From: Lamellibrachia columna
Taxonomy: Eukaryota; Annelida; Polychaeta; Sabellida; Siboglinidae
Length of the DNA: 64,000 nt
Reading direction: 5' to 3'
NCBI GenBank assembly: GCA_963662155.1
Contig: OY759263.1
Span: 15,246,194-15,310,193 of the forward strand
The position numbers and the translations under genes were made by a program. This document shows, piece after piece, positions 45,801-52,830 of this stretch. The stretch's first letter is position 1. Every line of letters starts with the position of its first letter. Below the pieces are notes generated by a model, which saw only the letters and a list, made by a program, of their open reading frames with translations, was not told where the DNA came from and ran no database searches.

Positions 45801-48088
45801 GGTATGGCATTGAATGCAATTTACTTTATTGGCATTGCCATATTATACACACATCTGCGCGCGCGTGTATATAGGCTATGAATACGATAATTACCAAGGC
45901 AAATTGTAGTAATATAATAAACCATAGTCACAACTCTGCTTCTGATGTGCCTGGATGGCCCCTGGGCCTGAATGTCAACACAACCACGAACATCAACAGC
46001 ATGAACTAGATCAGTGTTAAATCGTTTATACAGTAATAGTTATGACACAAAGGCTAACGATGTTTGGATTACACACAAATGTATATAAATCTGAATCATA
46101 TGCACTATCATGGTTCAGGTTCATTGGCGAATTTAACCCTCGATGCCTTTGCATCGCGCGCTAACTGCAACGATGCAAGCTTTCGCTGCCTCCCAGTACC
46201 AAAACTGTCCACTCGCTTTCGACCAAACGGTATAATGTCGTTTTACAAAGCGATATAAATGAACGAAACTCATGGGATAAAAAATCGATCGAATCGAACG
46301 TAGCTGGTATTTCAAGCTGACGTCAAAGGATGGAAATTAGTATTACAACCAATTAGAGCGCTTGATTTGAGGGAATCCGACATCACGTGATGATGTCCGG
46401 TGAATCGTCGTTGCATTCCCCATTCCTTTGTCACCGAGATTGTTCAACGGCGGTCATTTATAGTCGGAATTATTCGGATACCTCCAGGCACATTTTAAAA
46501 CTGTTTCTACCATCATACAGAGCGAAAATGGGGCTTTCCCGTTATATGCGCCATGTTGGAATGGCAGCATTTTCCGGCATGCAATGGCTCACGGAAAATC
46601 ACCTAATGTGCCATTAGTCTCGGTTCATTTGACAAAAAACAAAGACTTAGCAATGATAGGCATCATATAAAAGACAAGTTTTATGACAGAAACATATTTA
46701 TTTCGACAGTGCAACTTACATGAATGGCAAGTTGAATAATATTTATACACGGAAATAGCAACAACTCGAAATTCATTTTATTGTAAAAAATCCATCAAAT
46801 CCGACCCGAATCTCTCGTTAAGGAGCAGTGTAGGTTGGACATGAGAAAGTACTCTTTCCCACAGAGGGTGATAAATGAATGGAACAAACTGCCAAATGAT
46901 TGTGTTAATGCTAGTAGTTTGAATGTTTAAAAATAGATTTGACAGCTATCTGATAAGGGCGGGGTACACATAGATGAGAAAATTGTTGGACTCTCGATAA
47001 GCCAATGGCTTCCTTGCCCACTTGCCATCTGGAACTTGTTGTTTGGGATGTTAAATCTTAAATCTAGATGTATCACCATTTGGGGATCCTCTCCACAGGC
47101 ACATTCGGTATGGGCGTCTTGGTTACACCCCCACTTCTGCATCTTGTCTCTGCTGAGCCCAACTTTGAAATTGTGGGATATACAAATATTTCACTGGCAA
47201 ACATCCGCCCCAGATAATAATTATTTTCTTTGGAGTCATGACCACAAATCAGGATGCAAAACAGGTGATTCCATATTCCCTGTATATGTCAAACCTAGAA
47301 ATACTTCAAATACATCAACCTAGTGAAAAAGACATCTAGTGAAATAGTAGATACACTAAATGCAGACCTGTGCACCTAATGCCATAGCTTTCAGTATTCT
47401 CAGAGCCATTTTCAGTATTTTTAACAGACTTTCAGTAACACCTGTCGTGCAAAAAATACACCTGTGTTCACACACAAACAATACTATAATTCATTATTTT
47501 AAACGCATCATAATTACGAAAACTCAAAATTCTATTTTCTTAAATATATTGCATTTTTGTATTAAGCAATTTAGTATACATGAGACAGGTCAATGCATAT
47601 TATATGAAATCAGAAGTTACAAAGATAACAAAACATAACACAAAAGAAATATTGTACCAGCAATAATTTATGTAAGCAGATGTCAAAAGTATCCACACTG
47701 TATTATTAAAAAAAATTTTTTTTTAAGTACGTGTATAAAATAAATTCATGATACTTAGAATGTTAAAATAAAATAAATGGACGGATCATGATAAACCATA
47801 AGAGCAGAAGATTAATGCAAGCCAAGTCGTATTATTGGCAAAAAAGGTTGGACAATCACATTAAATACATGACAATATGTTATTGATTAATACTGTTTTA
47901 ACACATCAGTTCACATGAGATAAGCTCAGTACTTATACAAGCAAAGCTGAAATATTGACCACACAAAAGAAAAACAGCATGGAGTATTCACAGCATATAA
48001 GCAGAAACAAAACAAATTTGCATATTATAACATTGGCCAATTGGAATTAAATGCTAGCTAGGAACAATTGAGCAAAACAAGAACAGTC

Positions 48089-48130
<42 letters not shown>

Positions 48131-51100
48131 CCGATTTATATGTATGCCATATATATCGGTTCACACAAAAGTAAATCGTAACAAGTCATATATATAGCCA
48201 AAGCAAATGTATCATGGAAACAATAGACACAATTGAGAATGCTCTCCCAATGAGAGCTGCTGTGAAGAACTGCGAGTGTTTCGAGCAAGGCAACAGTTAC
48301 TCTGCAGTCGTCTTATTGGCCTGGTAGTAGGCTCCTTTCAAAGCCGCAAGCCGGTCTTGAGAGTGCTGGCGTGCACCGTCGGTTGGGTGGCCTGGTTGTG
48401 ACTTCAAAATCAGCAAAGCCTCCAGAGTGTCATCAGATAGTGAAGCTCGCTGGTCCGTACGGTTTTTCCTCACAGTTGAGAAAATCCTCTCACAGTGAGA
48501 GCTGCTGTGGGGAATTGCGAGGATTCCTAGCATCACTGCCGCCAAGTCCTTCAAAGGCTGAATGCCATCCTTATCACGAATGTTGCCGATAGCAAACCAA
48601 GTCTCGTCCATCCGAGATTTCACGTAAGTGGAGACGTCCATCGACTGATACAGTGAAAACTGCTCAGTAACTGTGTCCATGGATACACCATGCAGCAGGG
48701 CAGGGCACCTCTTCGGGAAGAACAAAAAGTCTGACAGCTTGGCTGTCAACTGGCCTCTGACATCAGCTACCTCAGCATGAAGCAGCTCATTGAGGGGCAG
48801 CTTCTTGATCATGTAGCTGCACACAGCTGAGAAATACTTCTTTGCGTCCATGTAAAACTGCTTCAACTTCTTCTCACGCAGCATTTTCTTTTCGGCATCC
48901 TCAATGAAGGCGCGAGTTGCCTCACCGACGAGCAGGTCACTGTCGTTCTTGTGGTTGTTTGCCAACGTGAAGTCAACACACTCGGGTGAACGTCCCAGCA
49001 TCGCAGCTGGCTTCACAAATCGTGTAAGGATGTTTCGCAGAAGTTTTAGCAATGACTGCCGCAATACGTGTATCCTTGGTTCGTCGGATTGCAGGTTGAC
49101 GAGAATGTCATCGTATACCTTTACCGTGTAGTCCAGGAACAGTACGCACAGCTTGTTGGTAGGCGACTTCAAAAAAAAAGGTCAACACTGACTTTCCGCT
49201 GCGCATATGGCTTATCTTTGATACTGTTGTCCTTCTTGGCAGGCAGGCGCTTCTCTTGTGCTTCCTTCTCCGCTTTGAAGAATGCTTTTAAAGCTGTCCA
49301 GTTATGAAGCAGCCGCCCCAAGCACCTTCCGATGCTGAGCCACCTGGTGCAGACATGTTTTAGCATCCTTTTCTGGTCAATGTCATACATCTGCTGCAGA
49401 GCTGCAAACTCGTGCTGCCGCTTGCCACTCTTCTGGAAGTAGTGGTAGATGTCCACGAGGACATCTTCAACTGCCGACAGACAAATCGCTCCCTTGTGCG
49501 CGGCGATGTGCACAAGATGCAGGCAGCACCCCGCCATAAACACATCAGGGTGCTTCTCCCGCACGAAAGCAATGACACCTTTCTTAGATCCAGTCATGAC
49601 AGGGGCATTGTCACAACCGACTGCCAGGCAGTTCGTCCACGGCACATTGCGAGAAGCCAGATCTGCCTCGAGTAGCTGGAAGATATGCTCTCCTGTGGCA
49701 GATCTCTCACAGATGGGAATAGACAGTAACTGTGAGGTGACGAGGCCAGTATTAACGTCAACAGATCTGATGACAAGTGGAAACTGTTTGCTCTTGTCAT
49801 CATTGCTTCCATCAGTCGATAGGGTGAATGCTGCTGTCCGCATACGATCTGCTAAGCTGTGCTGCTGTCCTCGAGCGAGTTCCTTGACAAGGGCAGTTGT
49901 TTTTTTCAGGCAACATCTCATGTCTGCAACAGGAAAGAGTAGATTATTAAAAATGTTAACAGTGCGTACAGGGTTTCTAGAGGGGTTTAAAATGTAATGT
50001 TAAACCTGTTCTTCAATCATCAACGAATATTCCATACAACCCTTTCAATAAATTTCTGTTTGCCAATGCAATTGCGCCTGCCCAGCCACCTTTAGAGATG
50101 TATTGGTATTTATGTTTTTTGTTACTACATTGGCTACGCATGAAATAAAAAATTCAAAGTATGCAAAGAAAAGTGGATCTGCAATTCGACAAAAATTCAA
50201 CAATAACTATATAAGCAGTCTTATTATTTGATTTATATTGTAACTTACCAGCAGCAATGCGGCTATCGGTGAACATCAACTTGAACGCTTTCGTCAGCGT
50301 ATCGGCGGCAGCCAGAGGTAGATTGTGTTCCACAATGATCTCACTCATCATCACCTCTGCTCTGGTTACAGCAACTGTCCTCCCATCGGCAAGCTGTGTC
50401 GACGAAGAAGCGGCAAAGAACTTCGTGATGGCGAATTTTTTTTTGCGGTGCTGCCCGTTAGCCTTACGTTTATTTGATTCGACATGTCGGCGAATGTCAT
50501 TTCCACCGCCATGACCAAATCTTCGTCACAAAACGTACAGTGCGCATAGCACGACGACCCGTTCGACGCCGGTACAATACATGGCCATTGTGTAGTGTAC
50601 GCCGTCCGATAAATCTGCGTACGGGCACGTTTTCTAGGCAGCGCTTCGTTATTTTCTAATGTTGTAGGCTCAGCTTTCCGCTTCGCGCTTTCCATTTTGT
50701 ATTCAAAACAACGTGGACCACTTGACTGTATGCGCTTGCGCGATATCCGGGTCGCTGGCAAACGGTGCGCGCAACTCACGCCTAGCGGAGACATTGTGAG
50801 ATTAGTTTTCATTTCCACGACAGGTGGTGCCACGGTTTTTCTCAATGAAATATATTCGTAATTTTAATATACGCGATTCCGTAACAAATTGAATGAAAGC
50901 GTATTTCCGTATTTGCCATTAGATTCCGTAACAAATACGGAAAAATACGGAGGGTGCACAGGTCTGATTTTAAATGCATATAACCATACATACATATCTA
51001 GATCATTAGAGATTCGCCACAATAAATATATTCCAATTTTCACTGACCTCCATTGGAAATGTTTTGCCATTGACATGGTGTTCCGCACCAATTCTGCTGT

Positions 51101-51769
51101 TCTCACCAACATTAAAATATATGGTCTCCAGACGGTAGACATTCGTTTTGAAGATGCTCCCGCTGATCTTCCAATCTGCTTCATCCATCACTAACTGCAC
51201 TATATGGAGAATCAACGCACAGCGCTGCATTACAATCACAATGGTTGTACTACTCCATAGAAAGACAAAGCAGACAAGTAACCTCTGTGTTATTCACTGT
51301 CAATTGTTTCTATGATGTTCATGATGGTTATATTACCCAATATTGGCTTCTTGATTTTTTTGCTGACAGGAGGGCAAGGAATGAGAAAGCTGTCCGGTTA
51401 CTTCTCTATAAAATAAACCCAAAATGTGAGCTCTATGGCCCAGTAACCATCGAATGATTAAAGGGGTGGACACTGCTATGTAGCTAACATTCATATATAC
51501 CGTTTCAACAACAGGGAATACCACTGTGTGCATGCGTGTGCGTTTGTGCATGTGTGTGTTTGTGCATGCGTAAAACAGTAGCTATGTTGTGCAGCACTCA
51601 CCGCCTTTGCTTCCTCTGTTTACGAATGTCCATTTGCCTTGTTTTTCCATGTAGCCTAAGGTAATGAACCCATCACTCCTGGCCATGTTAATCATTTTTG
51701 CCTTCTTGTATTCCAAGTTAACCAGGAAGGGTTCTAGGCCTCTACATTGGGGACCAACTGTCTTCAACC
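22480..51769 (-). CDS. Alpha carbonic anhydrase-related protein (zinc ligands lost), six visible exons
   Basis: Six minus-strand exons join in phase: A 51769-51602, B 51199-51048, C 29184-29110, D 25028-24959, E 23720-23563, F 22689-22480 (stop). Together they give about 277 residues of alpha-CA fold; the N-terminus lies further upstream. Family landmarks are YRLE..Y.N-G, GAEHHVNGKTFPME, LVH, YYAYKGKMAIPPCSED and TYQMSVFRKMY. The zinc ligands H94, H96 and H119 (human CA II numbering) are Tyr, Asn and Thr; T199/T200 read Ala/Ile; E106-H107 are kept. QC in exon A and PPC in exon E could form the disulfide of extracellular CAs, and the C-terminus is hydrophobic (WNIILPLCVMLGKIFT). A catalytically dead, secreted or membrane-linked CARP is the best call. 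Confidence 0.85.
22922..23090. repeat. Compound microsatellite (CA)n / (GGCA)n / (TGCA)n / (TA)n
   Basis: acacacgcac at 22929-22951, about 20 units of ggca at 22966-23048, then tgca units and tatata. It lies in the intron between exons E and F. The Ala/Cys/Leu/Pro open frame through it is an artefact. Confidence 0.95.
23563..23720 (-). CDS. Carbonic anhydrase-related gene exon E
   Basis: Acceptor gtgatttttag, donor CAG|GTATCT. It encodes RNSSMEPYILRNMFP, DNYYAYKGKMAIPPCSEDVL and WVVFENTVTLSTYQ. This is the most diagnostic exon (YY-Y-G-[ST]-[LM]-x-x-PPC-E-V-W), but the catalytic-site Thr pair is Ala-Ile. Confidence 0.9.
23755..24060 (-). repeat. L2-type 3' region in intron
   Basis: On the minus strand tgtaaagtgctttgaatgat followed by ggatactgtgctatataata resembles the conserved 3' region of L2-group elements. 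Diverged; the 5' extent is uncertain. Confidence 0.4.
24240..24590 (+). repeat. Direct duplicate B of a ~340-bp segment
   Basis: Second copy of 21515-21850. It sits in the intron between exons D and E. Confidence 0.7.
24748..24822. repeat. (TA)n microsatellite
   Basis: About 37 TA units with one tacata interruption, in the intron just downstream (minus sense) of exon D. Confidence 0.95.
24959..25028 (-). CDS. Carbonic anhydrase-related gene exon D
   Basis: Acceptor tttgttcttcag, donor GAAG|GTAATA, 70 bp: EMHGEDNVDYKAVIEALKEL. Matches the strand-helix after the GLAV-x-G-x-F strand of CAs. Phase 1 end fits exon E. Confidence 0.82.
25385..25582 (+). mobile_element. 5'-truncated CR1-like 3' end
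   Basis: Encodes DCVNASSVNMFKNKIDRYL, then the family 3' UTR and the tail aaatcttgttaaatcttgct. About 300 bp from the opposite-facing fragment at 25877-26322. Confidence 0.85.
25877..26322 (-). mobile_element. 5'-truncated CR1-like 3' end, inverted
   Basis: Minus-strand reading: ERLKECGLTTLETKRLRGDQ, IEVFKMLNGYENID, RTRGHEVTL-like, DQCRLDIRQYLFSQRTINE, then the 3' UTR and tail aatcttgtt at 25877. Its 5' truncation point abuts the RTE-like element. Confidence 0.88.
26388..27245 (+). pseudogene. Endonuclease domain of RTE-like element
   Basis: Reading from about 26330: HTEGIGLMLSKGASETLLDW, ARFHYRIRKVLIVQC, MMGDFNAKIGKDN (GDFN catalytic block, about 26536-26574), FPHKKIHKTTWISPD, ENQIDHICIS, GADVGTDHHLV (the D-H pair). 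The frame ends at TGA 27243-27245. The sequence continues in another frame (DKKDFVERMAGQAEVAAGQ). Confidence 0.82.
27405..28260 (+). pseudogene. Reverse transcriptase of RTE-like element, broken
   Basis: RT blocks in changing frames: NGKAPGPDGIQPKAIKAD, EIPEDWRL, AGFRKERSCTNHIATL, FEKAFDRVDRTALWKLL, GVRQGCMLSPFLFLLAVDWI and the catalytic DTDFADDIALLSQS (28215-28257). At least three frame breaks. Confidence 0.85.
28600..28780 (+). pseudogene. C-terminal tail of RTE-like element
   Basis: MKWQDKITNEEIWRRWRK, then DKWRKLVVDLCSTW, the tail seen after the RT of endonuclease-RT elements of this group. Followed directly by (TA)n at 28781-28806. Confidence 0.7.
28811..29109. other. Intron sequence beside exon C
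   Basis: No repeat recognised apart from the preceding (TA)n. It includes the splice donor side of exon C. Confidence 0.4.
29110..29184 (-). CDS. Carbonic anhydrase-related gene exon C
   Basis: Acceptor tgtgttacag, donor GAG|GTGAGG, 25 codons: MTLVHKIDHEST...TALFE. The third zinc His of the E-L-H-x-V-H motif is Thr here. It lies 21.9 kb from exon B across the transposon pile. Confidence 0.85.
29400..30478 (+). pseudogene. CR1-like ORF1 of copy 2, broken
   Basis: MKELKVELEQLRLL coiled head at 29400, a purine-rich linker with stops, then the esterase: RVFVEDSIVWK (GDS changed to EDS), VHIGTNNVQREGTTAIVRKY, VEQVILSGILPVTG, KDGLHLNGKG. This copy keeps the roughly 80 bp after GTNNV that copy 1 lost. 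An 8-bp deletion near 30320 shifts the frame. The zinc-binding head is mostly deleted. Confidence 0.8.
30500..32377 (+). pseudogene. CR1-like ORF2 of copy 2, 5' part
   Basis: Eroded endonuclease at 30590-31200 (LNTRSIVNK, PHIIGITESWANKD, NSDHNQIHF), then linker and RT from 31108: KDNKSPRVDGIPPKLL, SRNKPENYRPVSLT and [14 protein letters not shown], with about 60 bp lost before PVDVVYLDF, and a damaged GVPQGS motif. It is cut at 32377, just before the catalytic ADD block. Confidence 0.88.
32400..34015. other. 5' non-coding part of hAT element
   Basis: No coding sequence recognised. It begins with ggggggcaatgccccccc near 32412-32429, a palindromic G/C run matched by gcaatg next to a C-run at the right end. 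Confidence 0.5.
34016..35956 (+). pseudogene. hAT transposase of the 32387 element, broken
   Basis: Basic start MPKRDRKAKRRQEELQK, then two 39-residue repeats (34160-34276, 34277-34393), a frame change and loss of the zinc-finger region. The core follows: VFSVQIDGSCDRQ (first Asp), a TGA at 34626-34628, LVGVTTHSESANTGRHGGLW (His where a catalytic Asp is expected), WCAAHRSDLA (C-x2-H), FPRHHDVRFAQHELQLV. After more frame breaks comes MQTERIVSHHHNL, with the glutamate and the dimerisation end. It resembles the ZNF862/KIAA1586-type hAT group. Not functional. Confidence 0.82.
34160..34393 (+). repeat. 117-bp tandem duplication in hAT coding sequence
   Basis: Two units, each 39 codons (DP..AIT.DD.PKDK, PPV.EILPSSCSR, SSSSSH), with exact 117-bp spacing. 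Confidence 0.9.
37273..38524 (+). mobile_element. Young 5'-truncated CR1-like element
   Basis: Starts inside the RT (CLTNMLCFLEEITKW) and is uninterrupted to the ORF2 stop at 38423-38425: [62 protein letters not shown]. The family 3' UTR ends (aaatcttgtt)2aaat. Copy B of the host transposon shows the empty site: gacattat joins accgtttggtcg there. About 98 % identical by eye to 6970-8228. Confidence 0.95.
38525..39409 (+). pseudogene. TTAA-transposon protein, copy A (zinc-ribbon fragment)
   Basis: A basic N-terminal exon (FGRKRVGGYGTGRQRKLA, 38525-38634, then GTAAGT) is followed by an intron and an exon at 39065-39409 (acceptor ttttttccag). The latter encodes WKFGYADLLEEIGVPRFLVE, LPCTLCRK and FCTSCDKVINA, then a stop. 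Two C-x2-C pairs suggest a zinc ribbon. The catalytic core is absent. Superfamily uncertain. Confidence 0.6.
41023..41699 (+). pseudogene. Lys/Arg-rich coiled-coil protein of unknown family, broken
   Basis: Two open frames separated by a stop/frame change near 41325-41426. The first has DAAGASTSKKSC and a basic region. The second (41427-41699) reads KEKPKKHLTRNRYKQKERL, then ENKLRETEEKLKKMDEQF, a predicted charged coiled coil. The next segment, in another frame, would be acidic (GEDSGDEKSAEEDS repeats). I do not recognise the family; it may be an accessory DNA-binding protein of the transposon. Confidence 0.4.
41782..42010. repeat. 66-bp acidic-coding minisatellite, ~3 units
   Basis: Unit of 66 bp made of gagaagagtgcaggtgagga plus cagtggagat and gagaagagtgcagaagagga plus cagcgccgccagatat. 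The plus-strand frame encodes Glu/Asp/Ser repeats. Confidence 0.85.
43087..43784 (+). pseudogene. CR1-like ORF2 of copy 2, middle part
   Basis: [20 protein letters not shown] (catalytic block), [15 protein letters not shown], a TAA at 43337, ADMKVSEQCRIAALKGNQ, HLEYCIQAWRPYRKKD, ELRDLSYESRLLQCGL, ending at HKALVK where the TTAA transposon begins. Confidence 0.9.
44115..44974. mobile_element. MITE inside TTAA transposon copy B
   Basis: 860 bp with inverted 12-bp ends agtgccgaataa / ttattcggcact. It is missing at the equivalent site of copy A. It contains ctccaaacagccc and tgggctaacgcag (44415-44440), shared with other loci. No coding frame. Target duplication not clear. Confidence 0.75.
45293..46235 (-). 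pseudogene. TTAA-transposon protein, copy B
   Basis: The N-terminal exon near 46235-46110 reads PFGRKRVDSFGTGRQRKLAS. The second exon starts at 45720 (acceptor ttttttccacag) and has the same C-x2-C pairs as copy A, with a 1-bp loss near 45458. Beyond the point where copy A is truncated it continues ATNVPFVVVRSAVSTTMDMG to a TGA at 45295-45293. That extension resembles the start of a transposase core. Confidence 0.6.
46822..47060 (+). pseudogene. CR1-like copy 2, 3' end
   Basis: EQCRLDMRKYSFPQRVINEW, NDCVNASSLNV, then the family 3' UTR (ctctcgataagccaatggct) and a degenerate tail. Confidence 0.88.
47364..48296. other. 3' non-coding part of hAT element
   Basis: No gene. 48240-48290 is a diverged partial duplicate (about 45 bp) of transposase coding sequence at 48475-48530 (gagagctgctgtg). 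Confidence 0.5.
48089..48129. repeat. (TA)n microsatellite
   Basis: About 20 TA units inside the hAT, 3' of the transposase stop. Confidence 0.95.
48297..50695 (-). pseudogene. hAT transposase, two exons, two frameshifts
   Basis: Exon 1 50695-50249: KRARTQIYRTAYTTQWPC, a BED-type finger (CTFC, then GHGGGNDIRRHVES after a frame change near 50519), KKKFAITKFFAASSSTQLAD. Donor CTG|GTAAGT; acceptor cctgttgcag. Exon 2 49923-48297: FTLSTDGSND (Asp), AVGCDNAPVMTGSKKG (Asp), CCLHLVHIAAH (C-x2-H), HVCTRWLSIGRCLGRLLHNW, a frame break in a 9-T run at 49171-49179, then IPHSSSHCERIFSTVRKNRT (Glu) and LSDDTLEALLILK. About 690 codons. The homopolymer break could be a sequencing error. Confidence 0.88.
49924..50248 (-). 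other. Intron in hAT transposase
   Basis: 325 bp, GTAAGT...TTGCAG. Both neighbouring exons continue the hAT family pattern in phase across it (DSRIAA to DMRCCLKKT). Confidence 0.8.
51048..51199 (-). CDS. Carbonic anhydrase-related gene exon B
   Basis: The acceptor tatag|TG keeps phase with exon A; the alternative gtgcag 5 bp downstream would run into a stop. It encodes QLVMDEADWKISGSIF, YRLETIYFNVG (two zinc His replaced by Tyr and Asn) and IGAEHHVNGKTFPME, donor GAG|GTCAGT, phase 0. Confidence 0.88.
51602..51769 (-). CDS. Carbonic anhydrase-related gene exon A
   Basis: Acceptor attctgcag; donor GCG|GTGAGT. 168 bp with 2 leading and 1 trailing base. It encodes LKTVGPQCRGLEPFL (the C-x-G-x-QSP region of CAs, with the QSP changed), YMEKQGKWTFVNRGSKG. 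The first codon is completed by a base from an upstream exon. Confidence 0.75.
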
Positions 51770-52059
51770 CTGCAGAATGTGTATGCCACCATAGACCATT
51801 GTGTCAAGCAGAGCAGAACCGAGCTACTTTTCCATACCATAGTTGGCAAAGAAACACCAAAAATGTTTGAAAGGTCTGACAAAATTTGAATATTTACAAA
51901 CGCCAAATGCTGCATTCTTACTGTATCTGAGAATTATTGTTTTATCATACAAAATATCACACTTTTCCAAATCAACAAAATCATTGAAACATGATTTGCT
52001 GATAAGATTTATAAATACCTAAATGCAGTATCATTATATTTAGTAAATCACGTACCGTA
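51770..52059. other. Intron upstream of exon A
   Basis: Nothing recognised. Confidence 0.35.
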
Positions 52060-52830
52060 AGTCAGGCCCAGGCCTACCAGCTGGTAAAGTATACTGGGCG
52101 GCGTCAAATTCAACCAACTTAATAGAGTATGCCGTTTTCACAAAAATCTGAAGAAACATTTTGTGCAAGGGATCGATATACCAAATTCACCAACCATTAC
52201 TTCATCAATTCAATGCAAACAAATTATTAGAACAGTTGTTTTGAGTGAATAACCATGTCGCACGAGATAAGGAAACCGGTTCAAATCAACCTATATCTAT
52301 GGCAAGCCAATTTTTTTCATTTGACCAATTATTTCAACTTTTATAACAAGTTAGGCTTGTCATAATTCTTACATGCGCTTTATAAAACACATACATAGAT
52401 ACTTGTATCGAATATACATTAATGTAGTTATTTTTTTCTCGTATATTTAACTCATTTGAATTATTCCTGTGTTTATGACAAAACTGGCTTTCCATACATC
52501 TTCCATAAAAGTGCAATTATAGTTACCGGTGCATTTTTCAAGCCATTCCAGTTTTCAACCCATTGAAATCTCGTTTGATATCGCGTTAGAGACGTCACAG
52601 TGTCTGTTTATGACAACAACAATACAGAGTCTTGTCTGAGCAAAATATATTTTGATATATAACATGGAACTCTTTTATGCTATACATACCTTCGAAAAAA
52701 ACGATGTTGCATGCTTACCAGACATCATTATTGAGCATCTGCTGACGCGTATCTCGTTCTTGGCCACGTGGCAATAATCGCCCTTTTTGTGGTAGATGTA
52801 TGGCAAGCCAGTCTTGTCATAAAAGTAGGA
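52060..52830 (-). other. Inverted duplicate and candidate upstream exon
   Basis: 52060-52315 on the minus strand matches 54470-54715 on the plus strand (ggcttgccatagatatag, cactcaaaacaactgtt, cacaaaatgtttctt). 52719-52800 on the minus strand reads TGLPYIYHKKGDYCHVAK and ends SIMMSG before GTAAGC, with phase 1, compatible with exon A of the carbonic anhydrase-related gene. Its acceptor is uncertain and it has no clear CA similarity. Confidence 0.45.

Larger units (their letters stand above)
43785..46817 (-). mobile_element. TTAA-target DNA transposon copy B, opposite orientation
   Basis: Flanked by TTAA (43781-43784, 46818-46821). On the minus strand it starts CGAGAGATTCGGGTCGG and ends GCGACGCC, matching copy A. 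It lacks the CR1 insertion of copy A but carries its own 860-bp MITE. Excising it with one TTAA joins HKALVK to EQCRLD in the CR1 frame. Confidence 0.88.
29322..47060 (+). mobile_element. CR1-like element copy 2, split into three parts by two DNA transposons
   Basis: Part 1 is 29322-32377, part 2 43087-43784 and part 3 46822-47060. The RT reading crosses the first gap: L-F-N-I-Y ends part 1 and I-N-D-L-E-D-D starts part 2. It crosses the second gap too: HKALVK ends part 2 and EQCRLDMRKYSFPQR starts part 3. The first insert duplicates AT, the second TTAA. The copy is older than copy 1 (many indels). It lies in the B-C intron of the carbonic anhydrase-related gene, antisense to it. Confidence 0.9.
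47363..50966 (-). mobile_element. Nearly intact hAT DNA transposon with intron-containing transposase
   Basis: Perfect 14-bp inverted ends CAGACCTGTGCACC at 47363 and, on the other strand, 50966. Length 3,604 bp. The transposase (50695-48297) has one 325-bp intron and only two visible frame breaks. Flanking 8-mers actaaatg and attttaaa do not match, so the target duplication is lost or the flank changed. It lies in the B-C intron, same strand as the host gene. Confidence 0.88.
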
